Assembly: GCA_021779775.1 (NCBI GenBank)
Contig: JAJYAB010000092.1
Location: forward strand, 378-6,895
Source of the DNA: Actinomycetes bacterium
Lineage (GTDB): Bacteria > Actinomycetota > Acidimicrobiia > Acidimicrobiales > UBA8190
Length of the DNA: 6,518 nucleotides
Direction: 5' to 3'
The notes under the pieces were generated by a model. It saw only the letters and a list, made by a program, of their open reading frames with translations. It was not told where the DNA came from and made no database searches. Each line of letters opens with the position of its first letter. Position 1 is the stretch's first letter. The position numbers were made by a program, and so were the translations under genes. Positions 1 to 6,046 of this stretch are shown piece by piece.

Positions 1-471
1 CGCGGCCGGACGCCGAGGTTCTGTTCGGCGGCGTGCCGGATGCGCGTCTACCGTGCCCGCCGGAAGGCGGCGAGGATGCCCGCGAGGCTGACCGCCGGAC
101 GCCGGTGGACGCGCCGGTCGGGGAAGCGCCCAATCCGCGTTGATGGCCGCCCGGCATCGTCGACAGACCCGTCGACGTGGGCGACGTTCGCCGAGGTGTC
201 CGAGTCCCCGACTGGGTTCGGCGTGATGCTGGGCGGCGGCCTGGCCTGCTGGGATCTCGATCACTGCCTCGACGGTGACACGCTGACCCCGTGGGCGTCT
301 GCGGTGCTCGGGTCGATCGAGTCGCCCTTGTGGGTGGAGCGGTCGATGTCGGGTGATGGGTTGCACGTGTTCGTCGAGGCTCCGGAGGGTCCGGGGCATC
401 GTGGGGGTGGAGTCGAGTTCTACTCGCGCGCCCGGTTCATCGCTGTCACGGGTGATGCGTTCAGGGGGTGA
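1..471 (+). CDS. Zinc-ribbon plus primase-polymerase (AEP-type) domain protein, 5'-truncated by the window edge
   Basis: The frame is open from base 1, so the first ATG at 40 is probably internal; 156 residues are visible. The first residues (RGRTPRFCSAACR) look like the second half of a CxxC...CxxxC zinc ribbon whose first half lies upstream, followed by a basic stretch. Next comes a domain resembling the N-terminal bifunctional DNA primase/polymerase (Prim-Pol) family of actinobacterial phages: KRPIRVDGRPASSTDPSTW, then WDLDH (Asp codons at 253 and 259) as the likely metal-binding motif, SGDGLH (349-366) as the second motif, and VEFYSRARFIAVTG near the end. The protein stops just after this domain, with no helicase part, so it is a short stand-alone member. 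The likely role is primer synthesis or a related nucleotidyl transfer in phage replication; activity is inferred. The stop lies two bases before the next ATG, which suggests co-transcription with the packaging genes. Confidence 0.72.
   Translation, partial: RGRTPRFCSAACRMRVYRARRKAARMPARLTAGRRWTRRSGKRPIRVDGRPASSTDPSTWATFAEVSESPTGFGVMLGGGLACWDLDHCLDGDTLTPWASAVLGSIESPLWVERSMSGDGLHVFVEAPEGPGHRGGGVEFYSRARFIAVTGDAFRG
463..468 (+). promoter_or_regulatory. Ribosome binding site for the small terminase gene
   Basis: AGGGGG ends five bases before the ATG at 474. A GTG at 468 is in the same frame and overlaps the upstream stop, but this purine run would lie on top of it, so the ATG is the better start. 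Confidence 0.55.
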
Positions 472-473
472 CC

Positions 474-776
474 ATGACGACGAAGCTCAGGGCAGTGGCA
501 CCCGACGAGGCACCGCCAGAGAAGCCGGAGAGGCCGAAGTCGGTGGCGCAGGCGGCCGAGGGCGATGATCGGCTCGAGTTGCTGATCGCGATGAAGCGGC
601 GGATCGCGCAGACGGTGTCGAACCCGGACTGCCCGCCGCGTGACCTGGCGTCGTTGACGCGCCGGCTGTCGGAGATGTCGCGGGAGATCGAGCAGATCCG
701 GGCGGCGCAGCGGCAGGAGGAGAAGGAGAATGGTGGCCTCCCCGACGACGAAGAGTGGGACGCCGAAGCTCTCTGA
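474..776 (+). CDS. Terminase small subunit-like protein
   Basis: This 100-residue, highly charged protein sits directly before the large terminase gene, where the small subunit is expected. The N-terminal 30 residues are rich in Pro, Glu and Lys and probably disordered. The centre holds a helical segment (DRLELLIAMKRRIAQTV), then PPRDLASLTRRLSEMSREIEQI, a pattern I recall from small proteins preceding the terminase in many actinophages. The tail is acidic (LPDDEEWDAEAL). In the family, small subunits form a ring that binds the packaging site and regulates the large subunit. No clear helix-turn-helix is visible, so the assignment rests on position and on the conserved middle motif. The last 47 bases overlap the large terminase gene in another frame, consistent with translational coupling. 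It could instead be a terminase-associated protein of unknown role. Confidence 0.6.
   Translation: MTTKLRAVAPDEAPPEKPERPKSVAQAAEGDDRLELLIAMKRRIAQTVSNPDCPPRDLASLTRRLSEMSREIEQIRAAQRQEEKENGGLPDDEEWDAEAL
715..720 (+). promoter_or_regulatory. Ribosome binding site for the large terminase gene
   Basis: A perfect AGGAGG lies inside the small terminase gene, nine bases before the ATG at 730. A second AAGGAG at 723-728 is too close to that ATG to serve it. This supports the start at 730 and the 47-base gene overlap. Confidence 0.6.
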
Positions 777-2286
777 GGTTGCCAGGCATCTGGTGTTGCC
801 GTCGGGGATCGTGTCATCTGGGTGGCCGGCTGTTCGGGCGAAGCTGTTCGACCTGGGGATCATCTTCGACGAGTGGCAGGTTGGTGCGTCCCGGGCGATC
901 CTGGCGAAGCGCGCCGACGGGATGTACGCGGCCGGCGTTGGCGGTGTGGTGATCTCGATCCCCCGCCAGGTCGGGAAGACGTTCATGATAGGCGCGCTGG
1001 TGTTCGCGCTGTGCTTGCTGTACCCGGGACTCACGGTGGTGTGGACTGCGCACCGGGTGAAAACAGCGGCCGAGACGTTCAAGTCGATGCAGGGGCTGGC
1101 GAAGCGGAAGCGGATCGCCCCGTTCATCGAGGCTGTCCCCCGCGGGTCGGGTAACGAGGCTGTGATCTTCCGGAACGGGTCGCGGGTGCTGTTCGGAGCC
1201 CGCGAGACCGGGTTCGGGCGTGGTTTCACGAAGGTCGGGATCGTCGTCTTCGACGAGGCCCAGATCATGACCGAGGCGACGTTGGATGACATCATCCCGG
1301 CGGCCAACCAGGGCGAGAACCCGCTGGTGATCATGACCGGGACGCCGCCGCGGCCGATCGACCCGGGCGAGGTATTCTCCACCCGTCGCGCTGAGGCGTT
1401 GTCTAGCGAGTCGGACGACATCCTCTACATCGAGCTGTCCGCGGACCCGAAGTGCGACCCGTCGTCTTGGCCGGCCGGGTTCGTCGACTTCGATGAGGTC
1501 GGGAGGGCTAACCCGTCCTACCCGGACCGGACTCCGAAGACGTCGATCCTGCGCATGTTCAAGATGCTCGGCCCGGCGTCGTTCCGGCGCGAGGGCCTCG
1601 GCATCTGGGATGATGGCTCGGGTGAGCAGGCGGCGATCCGCAAGCCCCAGTGGGACGCGATCCTCGGGGTGCAGCCGGACGCCGGCGCGGACGTGTTTGG
1701 GGTGAAGTTCTCCGGCGAGCTCGTCTCGCTGGCCGCCGCGAGGCGACCGACTGCGGGCCCGATCTTCGTCGAGGGGTTGCGGCAGGAGTCGCTCGAGATC
1801 GGCCATGAGTGGCTGGTGGCGTTCCTCGCTGAGCGGGCTGAGTCGATGGCCGGTGTGGTGGTCGATGGCAAGGAGGGCGTCGGTCCCCTGGTGGCCGACC
1901 TGATCGAGGCTGGGGTGCCGCGGAAGCGGATCACCGTCCCCACGGTTGATCAGGTCATCACGGCGCACGCCGGGTTCCTCGGAGCGGTGCGGACGCATGG
2001 CGTGGAGCATTCCGGGCAACCGGCGTTGACCGCCGAGGTGCTGGTCGCTGGGAAGCGGAAGATCGGCCGGGCCGGCGGATGGGGCTGGCGGTCGATCGAG
2101 GACGAGGGAACCGTCGTCACGCTCGAAGCGGCCACGTTGGCGTGGTGGTTGGTAAAGACATCGAAGCGTGCGGCAGCCGGTGGCGGTCGCTCGGGTGGGC
2201 AAGCGGGGAGGAGGGTGGCCAATGGAGCGTCTCGTCGTGCCGGGACTGTCGGAAGCAGAGTCCCTCATCCTCAACCAGCTGGCTGA
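730..2286 (+). CDS. terL: Phage terminase large subunit (packaging ATPase and nuclease)
   Basis: This 518-residue protein is the motor that translocates phage DNA into the capsid and cuts the concatemer. The ATPase half shows Walker A PRQVGKT at residues 78-84, Walker B IVVFDEAQ at 171-178 (Asp175, Glu176) and a coupling motif IMTGTPP at 201-207. The stretch SFRREGLGIWDD near 284-295 is typical of actinophage terminases. The RNase H-like nuclease half starts near 320 with FGVKFS and contains VVVDGKEGVG (Asp379). TVDQVITAH follows at 405-413, and WGWRSIEDEGTVVTLEAATLAWW near 451-473 supplies late acidic residues. The start at 730 keeps the N-terminal segment SEVARHLVLPSGIV, which I recall as conserved in this group. 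The last 40 or so residues are Gly/Arg/Ala-rich, and the final part overlaps the portal gene by 65 bases, so it is probably unconstrained tail sequence. Identification is very secure; subfamily is from memory. Confidence 0.96.
   Translation: MVASPTTKSGTPKLSEVARHLVLPSGIVSSGWPAVRAKLFDLGIIFDEWQVGASRAILAKRADGMYAAGVGGVVISIPRQVGKTFMIGALVFALCLLYPGLTVVWTAHRVKTAAETFKSMQGLAKRKRIAPFIEAVPRGSGNEAVIFRNGSRVLFGARETGFGRGFTKVGIVVFDEAQIMTEATLDDIIPAANQGENPLVIMTGTPPRPIDPGEVFSTRRAEALSSESDDILYIELSADPKCDPSSWPAGFVDFDEVGRANPSYPDRTPKTSILRMFKMLGPASFRREGLGIWDDGSGEQAAIRKPQWDAILGVQPDAGADVFGVKFSGELVSLAAARRPTAGPIFVEGLRQESLEIGHEWLVAFLAERAESMAGVVVDGKEGVGPLVADLIEAGVPRKRITVPTVDQVITAHAGFLGAVRTHGVEHSGQPALTAEVLVAGKRKIGRAGGWGWRSIEDEGTVVTLEAATLAWWLVKTSKRAAAGGGRSGGQAGRRVANGASRRAGTVGSRVPHPQPAG
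2207..2215 (+). promoter_or_regulatory. Ribosome binding site for the portal gene
   Basis: GGAGGAGGG contains AGGAGG (2209-2214) seven bases before the ATG at 2222. The alternative GTG at 2168 in the same frame has no comparable purine run, so this site decides the start. Confidence 0.7.
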
Positions 2287-3610
2287 TCGGATCGAGGCGA
2301 AGCGGCCGCGCAACGAGCTGCGGCAGCGGTGGATGGATGGGAAGCGGTCCGCGCGCATCCTGTCGCCGATGCTGCCGCCGTACCTGCGGAACACGGGCGC
2401 AGCCCTGGGGTGGCCGGCGAAGGCCGTCGAAGCGCTGGCGCGTCGCACGCACCTGGACGCGTTCGCGATTCCCGGTTCGGACCTGTCGGCGTTCGGCCTC
2501 GACCGGATCATCGACGACAACCGGTACATGGAAGAGGTTCGCGAGTCGCACATCGACTCCCTTTCCATGTCGGTGGTGTTTGAGGTGGTCACCAGGGGTG
2601 GTGAGGGTGAGCCTGACGCGCTGATCACGGCGAAGTCGGCCCTGGATGCCACCGGGGGCTGGAACGGGCGCACGCGGCGCCTGGACAGCTTCCTGTCGGT
2701 GATCGGCCGGGCCGACGACGGCAAGCCCGCCGACATGAACTTGTACCTGCCCGGGGAGACCATCATCATCGAGGGTCGTCGGGTCGTCGACCGGTCAACC
2801 CACCAACTGTGGGTGCCGGCGCATCCGGTGGCGTACAAGCGCCGCCTGACCCGCCCGTTCGGGCAGTCCCGGATCAGCCGGTCGGTGATGTGGCTCACGG
2901 AGGCCGCGATCCGCGCCATGCTGCGAATGGAAGGCACCGCGGACTTCTACTCGGTGCCGATGCTGGTGCTCCTTGGTGCGACGCTCGAGCAGATGTCGCA
3001 GGAGGGGCAGGCCGCGGTTTCCACGTGGCAGTTCCTGATGGATCGCATCAATGGGATCCCTGATGATGATGGCGCGGAGCAGCCCCGGGCTGAGGTGAAG
3101 CAACTCAGCCAGGCGACGCAGCAGCCGCACATGGATCAGTTGGACGAGATCGCCGCCGCGTTCGCTGGTGAGACGGGGATTCCCGTGTCATCGCTGGGGA
3201 TCGGCGTGAAGCAGGCGAACCCGACCAGTGCCGACTCCTACATGGCGTCCCGTGAGGATCTGATCGCCGAAGCTGAGGACGCCGCTGACTCGTGGGGTCC
3301 GGAGCACGTGCGAACCCTGCAGGATGCGTGGCTTCTCGCGTCGGGTGAGGCCGTGCTTCCGCCTGAGCTGCGGAAGCTGCGGCCGGTGTGGCGTGACGCG
3401 CGCCTGTCGTCTCGTGCTGCCGCGGCGGATGCGACGGCGAAGCTGGTAGGCGCGTTCCCGTGGATGGCCGACTCCGACGCGATCCTCGACGCCGTCGGCC
3501 TCGACCCGATGCTCGTGGAGAGGTTGCGCGCGGACAAGGCGAAGTCGGCGGCGAGGGCGTCGCTGCTCGCGCTGACTGGTGGTGCCCCGAATGCCACTGT
3601 CCAGGGCTGA
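2222..3610 (+). CDS. Phage portal protein, SPP1 gp6-like
   Basis: This 462-residue protein is the likely portal, the dodecameric ring at one vertex through which DNA enters and leaves and which binds terminase and the connector. The N-terminal region (about 15-110) is helical and basic, with LPPYLRNTGAALGWPAKAVEALARR as a recognisable portal segment. A beta-rich part follows at about 115-200, then PVAYKRRLTRPFGQSRISRSV (202-222), a hallmark-like stretch leading into the wing and stem helices. LGIGVKQANPTSADSYMASREDL (325-347) is the typical crown-proximal motif. The tail (350-455) is helical and Ala-rich. The length agrees with the SPP1 gp6-like class. An upstream GTG at 2168 would add 18 residues but lacks a ribosome site. 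The 5' end overlaps the terminase gene by 65 bases and the 3' end overlaps the next gene by 20. Confidence 0.93.
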   Translation: MERLVVPGLSEAESLILNQLADRIEAKRPRNELRQRWMDGKRSARILSPMLPPYLRNTGAALGWPAKAVEALARRTHLDAFAIPGSDLSAFGLDRIIDDNRYMEEVRESHIDSLSMSVVFEVVTRGGEGEPDALITAKSALDATGGWNGRTRRLDSFLSVIGRADDGKPADMNLYLPGETIIIEGRRVVDRSTHQLWVPAHPVAYKRRLTRPFGQSRISRSVMWLTEAAIRAMLRMEGTADFYSVPMLVLLGATLEQMSQEGQAAVSTWQFLMDRINGIPDDDGAEQPRAEVKQLSQATQQPHMDQLDEIAAAFAGETGIPVSSLGIGVKQANPTSADSYMASREDLIAEAEDAADSWGPEHVRTLQDAWLLASGEAVLPPELRKLRPVWRDARLSSRAAAADATAKLVGAFPWMADSDAILDAVGLDPMLVERLRADKAKSAARASLLALTGGAPNATVQG

Positions 3611-4274
3611 CCTGGCCCAGATCACCGCCGCACTGAACACGCTCTCCGCGCACGCCCGCGGAGAGCTCACGGCCGCGCTGTCTCGCCTCGACCTGAGCGA
3701 CCTCCCGGTCGCCCGGGCGGCCGTCGAGCAGTACTTCCCGGCCCTCGTCGGCCAGTACGGGGCGATGGCAGCGGTTCTCGGTGGGGATGTGGCCAGCGCG
3801 CAGATCGCCGACCTTGGTGTCCGTCCGGTCGTGCAGGCCGTGCCTGGTGTCGATGTGGGTCGTGCAGCTGCCCGGGCGAATTGGGCGATGGGCACGCCGA
3901 ACCCGACCGGGAACCTCGCGGTGCTGCTCGACGAGCTCGTGAAGCAGCCCTACAGGGCCACGGTGGCGAAGTCGTCGCAGGCGTCCGGTGTCCGGTACGC
4001 GAGGGTGCCGCAGGGTGCCACCTGCGAGTGGTGCCTGGTCCTCGCAGGGCGCGGGGCGGTGTACCACTCAGCCGGAAGCGCCGGCGCGAGCCGTAAATAC
4101 CACGGCGAGTGTGACTGCGTGCCGGTGCCGATGCGGACCGAAAACGACTACCCCGAGGGCTACAACCCTGACGCGCTGATGCAGCGATACCTCACGGCCC
4201 GCGACCACGCCGACTCCGGGAACCTCGCGAAGATCGCCGCCGCGGCCCGCTTCACGTTCCACACCAGCCACTGA
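3591..4274 (+). CDS. MuF-like minor head protein (head morphogenesis)
   Basis: The protein has 227 residues. The N-terminal 130 are largely helical and Ala-rich. The C-terminal part carries the signature of the Mu gpF/SPP1 gp7 family of minor head proteins: VPQGATCEWCLVLAGRGAVY at 139-158, then YHGECDCVPVP at 170-180. Cys145, Cys148, His171, Cys174 and Cys176 form a cluster that could bind metal or hold a fold; that is inference. Family members associate with the portal inside the procapsid, and some are injected or carry added domains. No protease or toxin domain is visible here. ATG 3591 is preferred over GTG 3579 and 3582, although the ribosome site is weak (GGTGG at 3578-3582), so translation is probably coupled to the portal gene, which it overlaps by 20 bases. 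The family is confident; some annotators call such genes capsid maturation proteins. Confidence 0.85.
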   Translation: MPLSRADLAQITAALNTLSAHARGELTAALSRLDLSDLPVARAAVEQYFPALVGQYGAMAAVLGGDVASAQIADLGVRPVVQAVPGVDVGRAAARANWAMGTPNPTGNLAVLLDELVKQPYRATVAKSSQASGVRYARVPQGATCEWCLVLAGRGAVYHSAGSAGASRKYHGECDCVPVPMRTENDYPEGYNPDALMQRYLTARDHADSGNLAKIAAAARFTFHTSH

Positions 4275-4292
4275 GACTCCCCCGCCACTGAG
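4267..4292 (+). repeat. 9-bp direct repeat over the MuF stop codon and downstream hairpin
   Basis: GCCACTGAG occurs at 4267-4275, where it contains the stop codon of the MuF gene, and again at 4284-4292, a period of 17 bases. The second copy supplies the hairpin loop and the base of its 3' arm. It may record a small local duplication, or it may be chance in GC-rich sequence. Confidence 0.5.
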
Positions 4293-4298
4293 GCGGGG
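4280..4298 (+). other. GC-rich hairpin between MuF and scaffold genes
   Basis: CCCCGCC (4280-4286) and GGCGGGG (4292-4298) form a perfect 7-bp stem with a 5-base loop, starting six bases after the MuF stop. It is followed by ATTACG rather than a T run, so it is not a classical intrinsic terminator. It could slow or partly terminate transcription, protect an mRNA 3' end, or insulate the scaffold's ribosome site from upstream translation. The rest of the 75-base gap shows only the scaffold ribosome site. Confidence 0.6.
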
Positions 4299-4333
4299 AT
4301 TACGCCGACGCCCCGCGGTCAAGTGGGCGGTGC

Positions 4334-4338
4334 AGGAG
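4334..4338 (+). promoter_or_regulatory. Ribosome binding site for the scaffold gene
   Basis: AGGAG lies eleven bases before ATG 4350, somewhat long but usable. An in-frame GTG at 4323 lies upstream of this site and cannot use it, and the ATG pair at 4428/4431 has only a weak GGTGG upstream. Confidence 0.5.
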
Positions 4339-4349
4339 AAGCCAGCAGA

Positions 4350-4949
4350 ATGCCTCGCAACGATTCCATCCCCGCCGAGCTCGCCCAGATCATCAACACC
4401 CACCGTGCCCTGTTCGGTGGCTTCCAGATGATGGCCGATGCCGGTACCCAGGACGGCAACACCGCCGGAGACACGTCCACCGGCGACGATCAGGACCAGA
4501 GCCAGGGCCCGCGGACCTTCACGCAGGAAGAGCTGAACAAGCTCATCGCTGATCGTGTCGGGCGCGAGCGCGCCAAGTACGCCGACTACGGCGACATGAA
4601 GCGCAAGGCCGCCGAACTCGACCAGATCGAAGAAGCACAGAAGACCGAGGCACAGAAGCAGGCCGAACGGAACGCCGAGGCAGACCGCAAGTCCGCCGAA
4701 GCCGACCGCAAGCTGGCGATCGCCGATGTGGCGGGCAAGCTGTCCGTCCCCGCTGCGATCCTCTCCGGCCCGACCGCGAACACCCCGGAGGCCATCGAAG
4801 CGTTCGCCCAGGCTGTCCTGGCGTTCGCCGGGGAGCGCAAGAAGCAGGGCAACTACGTGCCCAACGAGGGCCGGAACAAGGCCCCCATCCAGGGCGGTGA
4901 GGGCGCGCAGACCCTCTCATTCATCAACCGCGCCCTCGGCAAGGAATAG
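4350..4949 (+). CDS. Capsid scaffolding protein
   Basis: The protein has 199 residues and lies directly before the major capsid gene, the usual scaffold position. Domain order: a short N-terminal helix (IPAELAQIINTHRALFGGF, 7-25), a disordered Gly/Asp/Thr/Gln-rich linker (30-55), then a long charged coiled coil from FTQEELNKLIADRVGRERAK (57-76) to about 125. An internal repeat, EADRKSAEADRK, lies within the coil. A small Ala-rich region (about 126-160) and a basic Gly/Asn tail ending in FINRALGKE complete it; scaffold C-termini commonly contact the capsid protein. The coil start resembles the Gp20/DUF4355 scaffold-like group. The start at 4350 is chosen for its ribosome site and because codons 2-26 are G/C-ending like the rest; Met27 and Met28 are possible internal starts. 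The scaffold would form the core for procapsid assembly and leave or be degraded before packaging. No protease motif is seen. Confidence 0.82.
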   Translation: MPRNDSIPAELAQIINTHRALFGGFQMMADAGTQDGNTAGDTSTGDDQDQSQGPRTFTQEELNKLIADRVGRERAKYADYGDMKRKAAELDQIEEAQKTEAQKQAERNAEADRKSAEADRKLAIADVAGKLSVPAAILSGPTANTPEAIEAFAQAVLAFAGERKKQGNYVPNEGRNKAPIQGGEGAQTLSFINRALGKE

Positions 4950-4973
4950 CCCCCGGGCGCGCACCCCTGACAC

Positions 4974-4980
4974 AAGGAGA
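4974..4980 (+). promoter_or_regulatory. Strong ribosome binding site for the major capsid gene
   Basis: AAGGAGA lies in the 39-base gap after the scaffold gene, with GGAG ending nine bases before ATG 4989. The A-rich context of the gap end, unlike the GC-rich surroundings, would keep the site unstructured, as expected for the most abundant product. Confidence 0.7.
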
Positions 4981-4988
4981 ACACCCAA

Positions 4989-5894
4989 ATGGCCATTGTC
5001 ACGACCGCCGATCTCACCCTCCCGAGCAACATCGAAAACGGGATCATCGAGAAGGCCAAGACCAGTTCCACCATCATGGCGCTGTCGGGTCGCTCCCCGC
5101 AGCGCTTCGGCCAGACGAGCCTCATCACGTTCGACAACGACCTGACCGCCGAGTTCGTCGAGGAGTCGGGCGCCAAGGGCGCCGACAGCGCGACCCCCGT
5201 GCCGGTCACCGCCGTCCCCCACAAGGTCGTCGTGCAGGTGCGCACGTCGGAGGAGTTCAAGTGGGCCGACGACGAGTACCAGCTCGGCATCATGGCCGAG
5301 TTCCAGACCAAGTGCGCGCGCGCCCTCGCTCGGGCGCTGGATCTCGGCCTGTACTTCCGGGTGAACCCCCGCACCGGCACCGCGATCACCGCCTGGACGA
5401 ACTACCTCAACTCGACGACCAACCGCGTCGAGATCGCCACCGCCGACCCCGACGTCGACTTCGAGTCGGCGGCCGGACTGGTCATCAACGCGGGCTACAA
5501 CGTCAACGGCGTGGCCATGGCCCCGCAGTGGGCATGGAAGCTCTCGACCTCGCGCTACACGGACGGACGGAAGAAGTTCCCCGAGCTCGGCCTGGGGACC
5601 AACGTGTCCAGCTTCGAGGGCGTCAACGCCTCCGTGTCGAGCACGGTCCAGGGCAAGGCCACCGACGGGGCCGCGACCGACAACAAAGTCCGTTCCATCC
5701 TGGGCGACTTCCAGACCGGCATCTTCTGGGGCGTGCAGAAGGCGTTCCCGTTCCGGATCCTCGAGTTCGGTGACCCGGACAACACGGGCCGCGACCTCGC
5801 CGGGCACAACGAGATCCTCCTCCGCGCCGAGGTCGTCTACGGCTGGCACGTCTTCCCGGAGCGCTTCGCCATCATCGAGGACGCCGTCGCCTGA
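4989..5894 (+). CDS. Major capsid protein, HK97 fold
   Basis: The 301-residue shell protein should build the icosahedral head. After a short N-arm (about 30 residues), LITFDNDLTAEFVEESGAKGAD (45-66) and VTAVPHKVVVQVRTSEEF (73-90) form the E-loop and strands typical of HK97 gp5-type capsid proteins of actinophages. The long spine helix spans about 94-124 (DDEYQLGIMAEFQTKCARAL and on). The peripheral domain includes INAGYNVNGVAMAPQWAWKL (166-185). The end, VYGWHVFPERFAIIEDAVA (283-301), is the usual C-terminal strand. There is no HK97-like delta domain of about 100 residues, which fits use of the separate scaffold encoded just upstream. Arginine is mostly CGC (10 of 15 by hand count) and C-ending codons are frequent, suggesting selection for high expression. 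The start is fixed by a strong ribosome site. Whether subunits cross-link cannot be told. Confidence 0.93.
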   Translation: MAIVTTADLTLPSNIENGIIEKAKTSSTIMALSGRSPQRFGQTSLITFDNDLTAEFVEESGAKGADSATPVPVTAVPHKVVVQVRTSEEFKWADDEYQLGIMAEFQTKCARALARALDLGLYFRVNPRTGTAITAWTNYLNSTTNRVEIATADPDVDFESAAGLVINAGYNVNGVAMAPQWAWKLSTSRYTDGRKKFPELGLGTNVSSFEGVNASVSSTVQGKATDGAATDNKVRSILGDFQTGIFWGVQKAFPFRILEFGDPDNTGRDLAGHNEILLRAEVVYGWHVFPERFAIIEDAVA

Positions 5895-6031
5895 TGCCCA
5901 GGCTGATCAATCGGGATACCGGTGTCGTCGTGAACGTCGACGACGACACCGCCCGAACCCTGGGCGACCAGTGGGTGCCGGCCGAACCGTCGAAGCCGGC
6001 GCCCCGGAAGCGCCAACCGGTCAAGAAGTGA
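5894..6031 (+). CDS. Small 45-residue protein after the capsid gene
   Basis: The ATG shares its A with the capsid stop codon (TGATG), so translation is probably coupled; a GAGGA at 5877-5881 lies twelve bases upstream. The product begins MPRLINRDTGVVVNVDDDTA, continues with RTLGDQWVPAEP and ends in a basic Pro/Lys/Arg tail (SKPAPRKRQPVKK). I recall similar tiny proteins with a strand of the type TGVxVxVDD, followed by a Leu-Gly-x-x-Trp segment and a basic tail, between the capsid and connector genes of many actinophages. Their function is unknown to me. The basic tail could bind DNA or an acidic capsid surface, which is speculation. G/C-ending codons, the exact overlap and the position support a real gene. 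A perfect 12-bp inverted repeat lies inside it. Confidence 0.72.
   Translation: MPRLINRDTGVVVNVDDDTARTLGDQWVPAEPSKPAPRKRQPVKK
5920..5951 (+). repeat. 12-bp perfect inverted repeat inside the small post-capsid gene
   Basis: CGGTGTCGTCGT (5920-5931) and ACGACGACACCG (5940-5951) are exact reverse complements around an 8-base loop (GAACGTCG). They would form a very stable mRNA hairpin 26 bases after the capsid stop codon. No T run follows, so it is not an ordinary intrinsic terminator. It encodes TGVVV and DDDTA, so Val GTC and Asp GAC codons create much of the symmetry. Confidence 0.75.
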
Positions 6032-6040
6032 GGAAGGGGG
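6031..6040 (+). promoter_or_regulatory. Ribosome binding site for the connector gene
   Basis: AGGAAGGGGG begins in the stop codon of the small gene and ends six bases before GTG 6047. It decides the GTG start, since no ATG lies nearby in that frame. Confidence 0.6.
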
Positions 6041-6046
6041 CGGTCA

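Noticed and set aside
158..177. 7-bp inverted repeat CGTCGAC...GTCGACG in the primase-like gene
   Set aside because: Short, inside conserved coding sequence (SSTDPSTW), and expected by chance from Ser/Asp codons in GC-rich DNA.
2168..2221. Upstream GTG start for the portal gene adding 18 residues
   Set aside because: It has no ribosome site, whereas ATG 2222 has a perfect AGGAGG at ideal distance.
814..2937. Long open frame on the minus strand opposite terminase and portal (about 700 codons), and similar ones at 420-1421, 3105-4067 and 4917-5849
   Set aside because: High-GC coding sequence commonly leaves the antisense frame open. The predicted peptides are Arg/Pro/Ser-rich and low in complexity, show no family motif, and lie opposite well-identified genes.
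4280..4298. Hairpin as an end of an IS200/IS605-type element
   Set aside because: GC-rich hairpins of this look occur at such element ends, but there is no transposase, TnpB gene or partner hairpin here.
4280..4298. Hairpin as a classical rho-independent terminator
   Set aside because: No T-rich run follows the stem, and essential head genes continue immediately downstream on the same strand.
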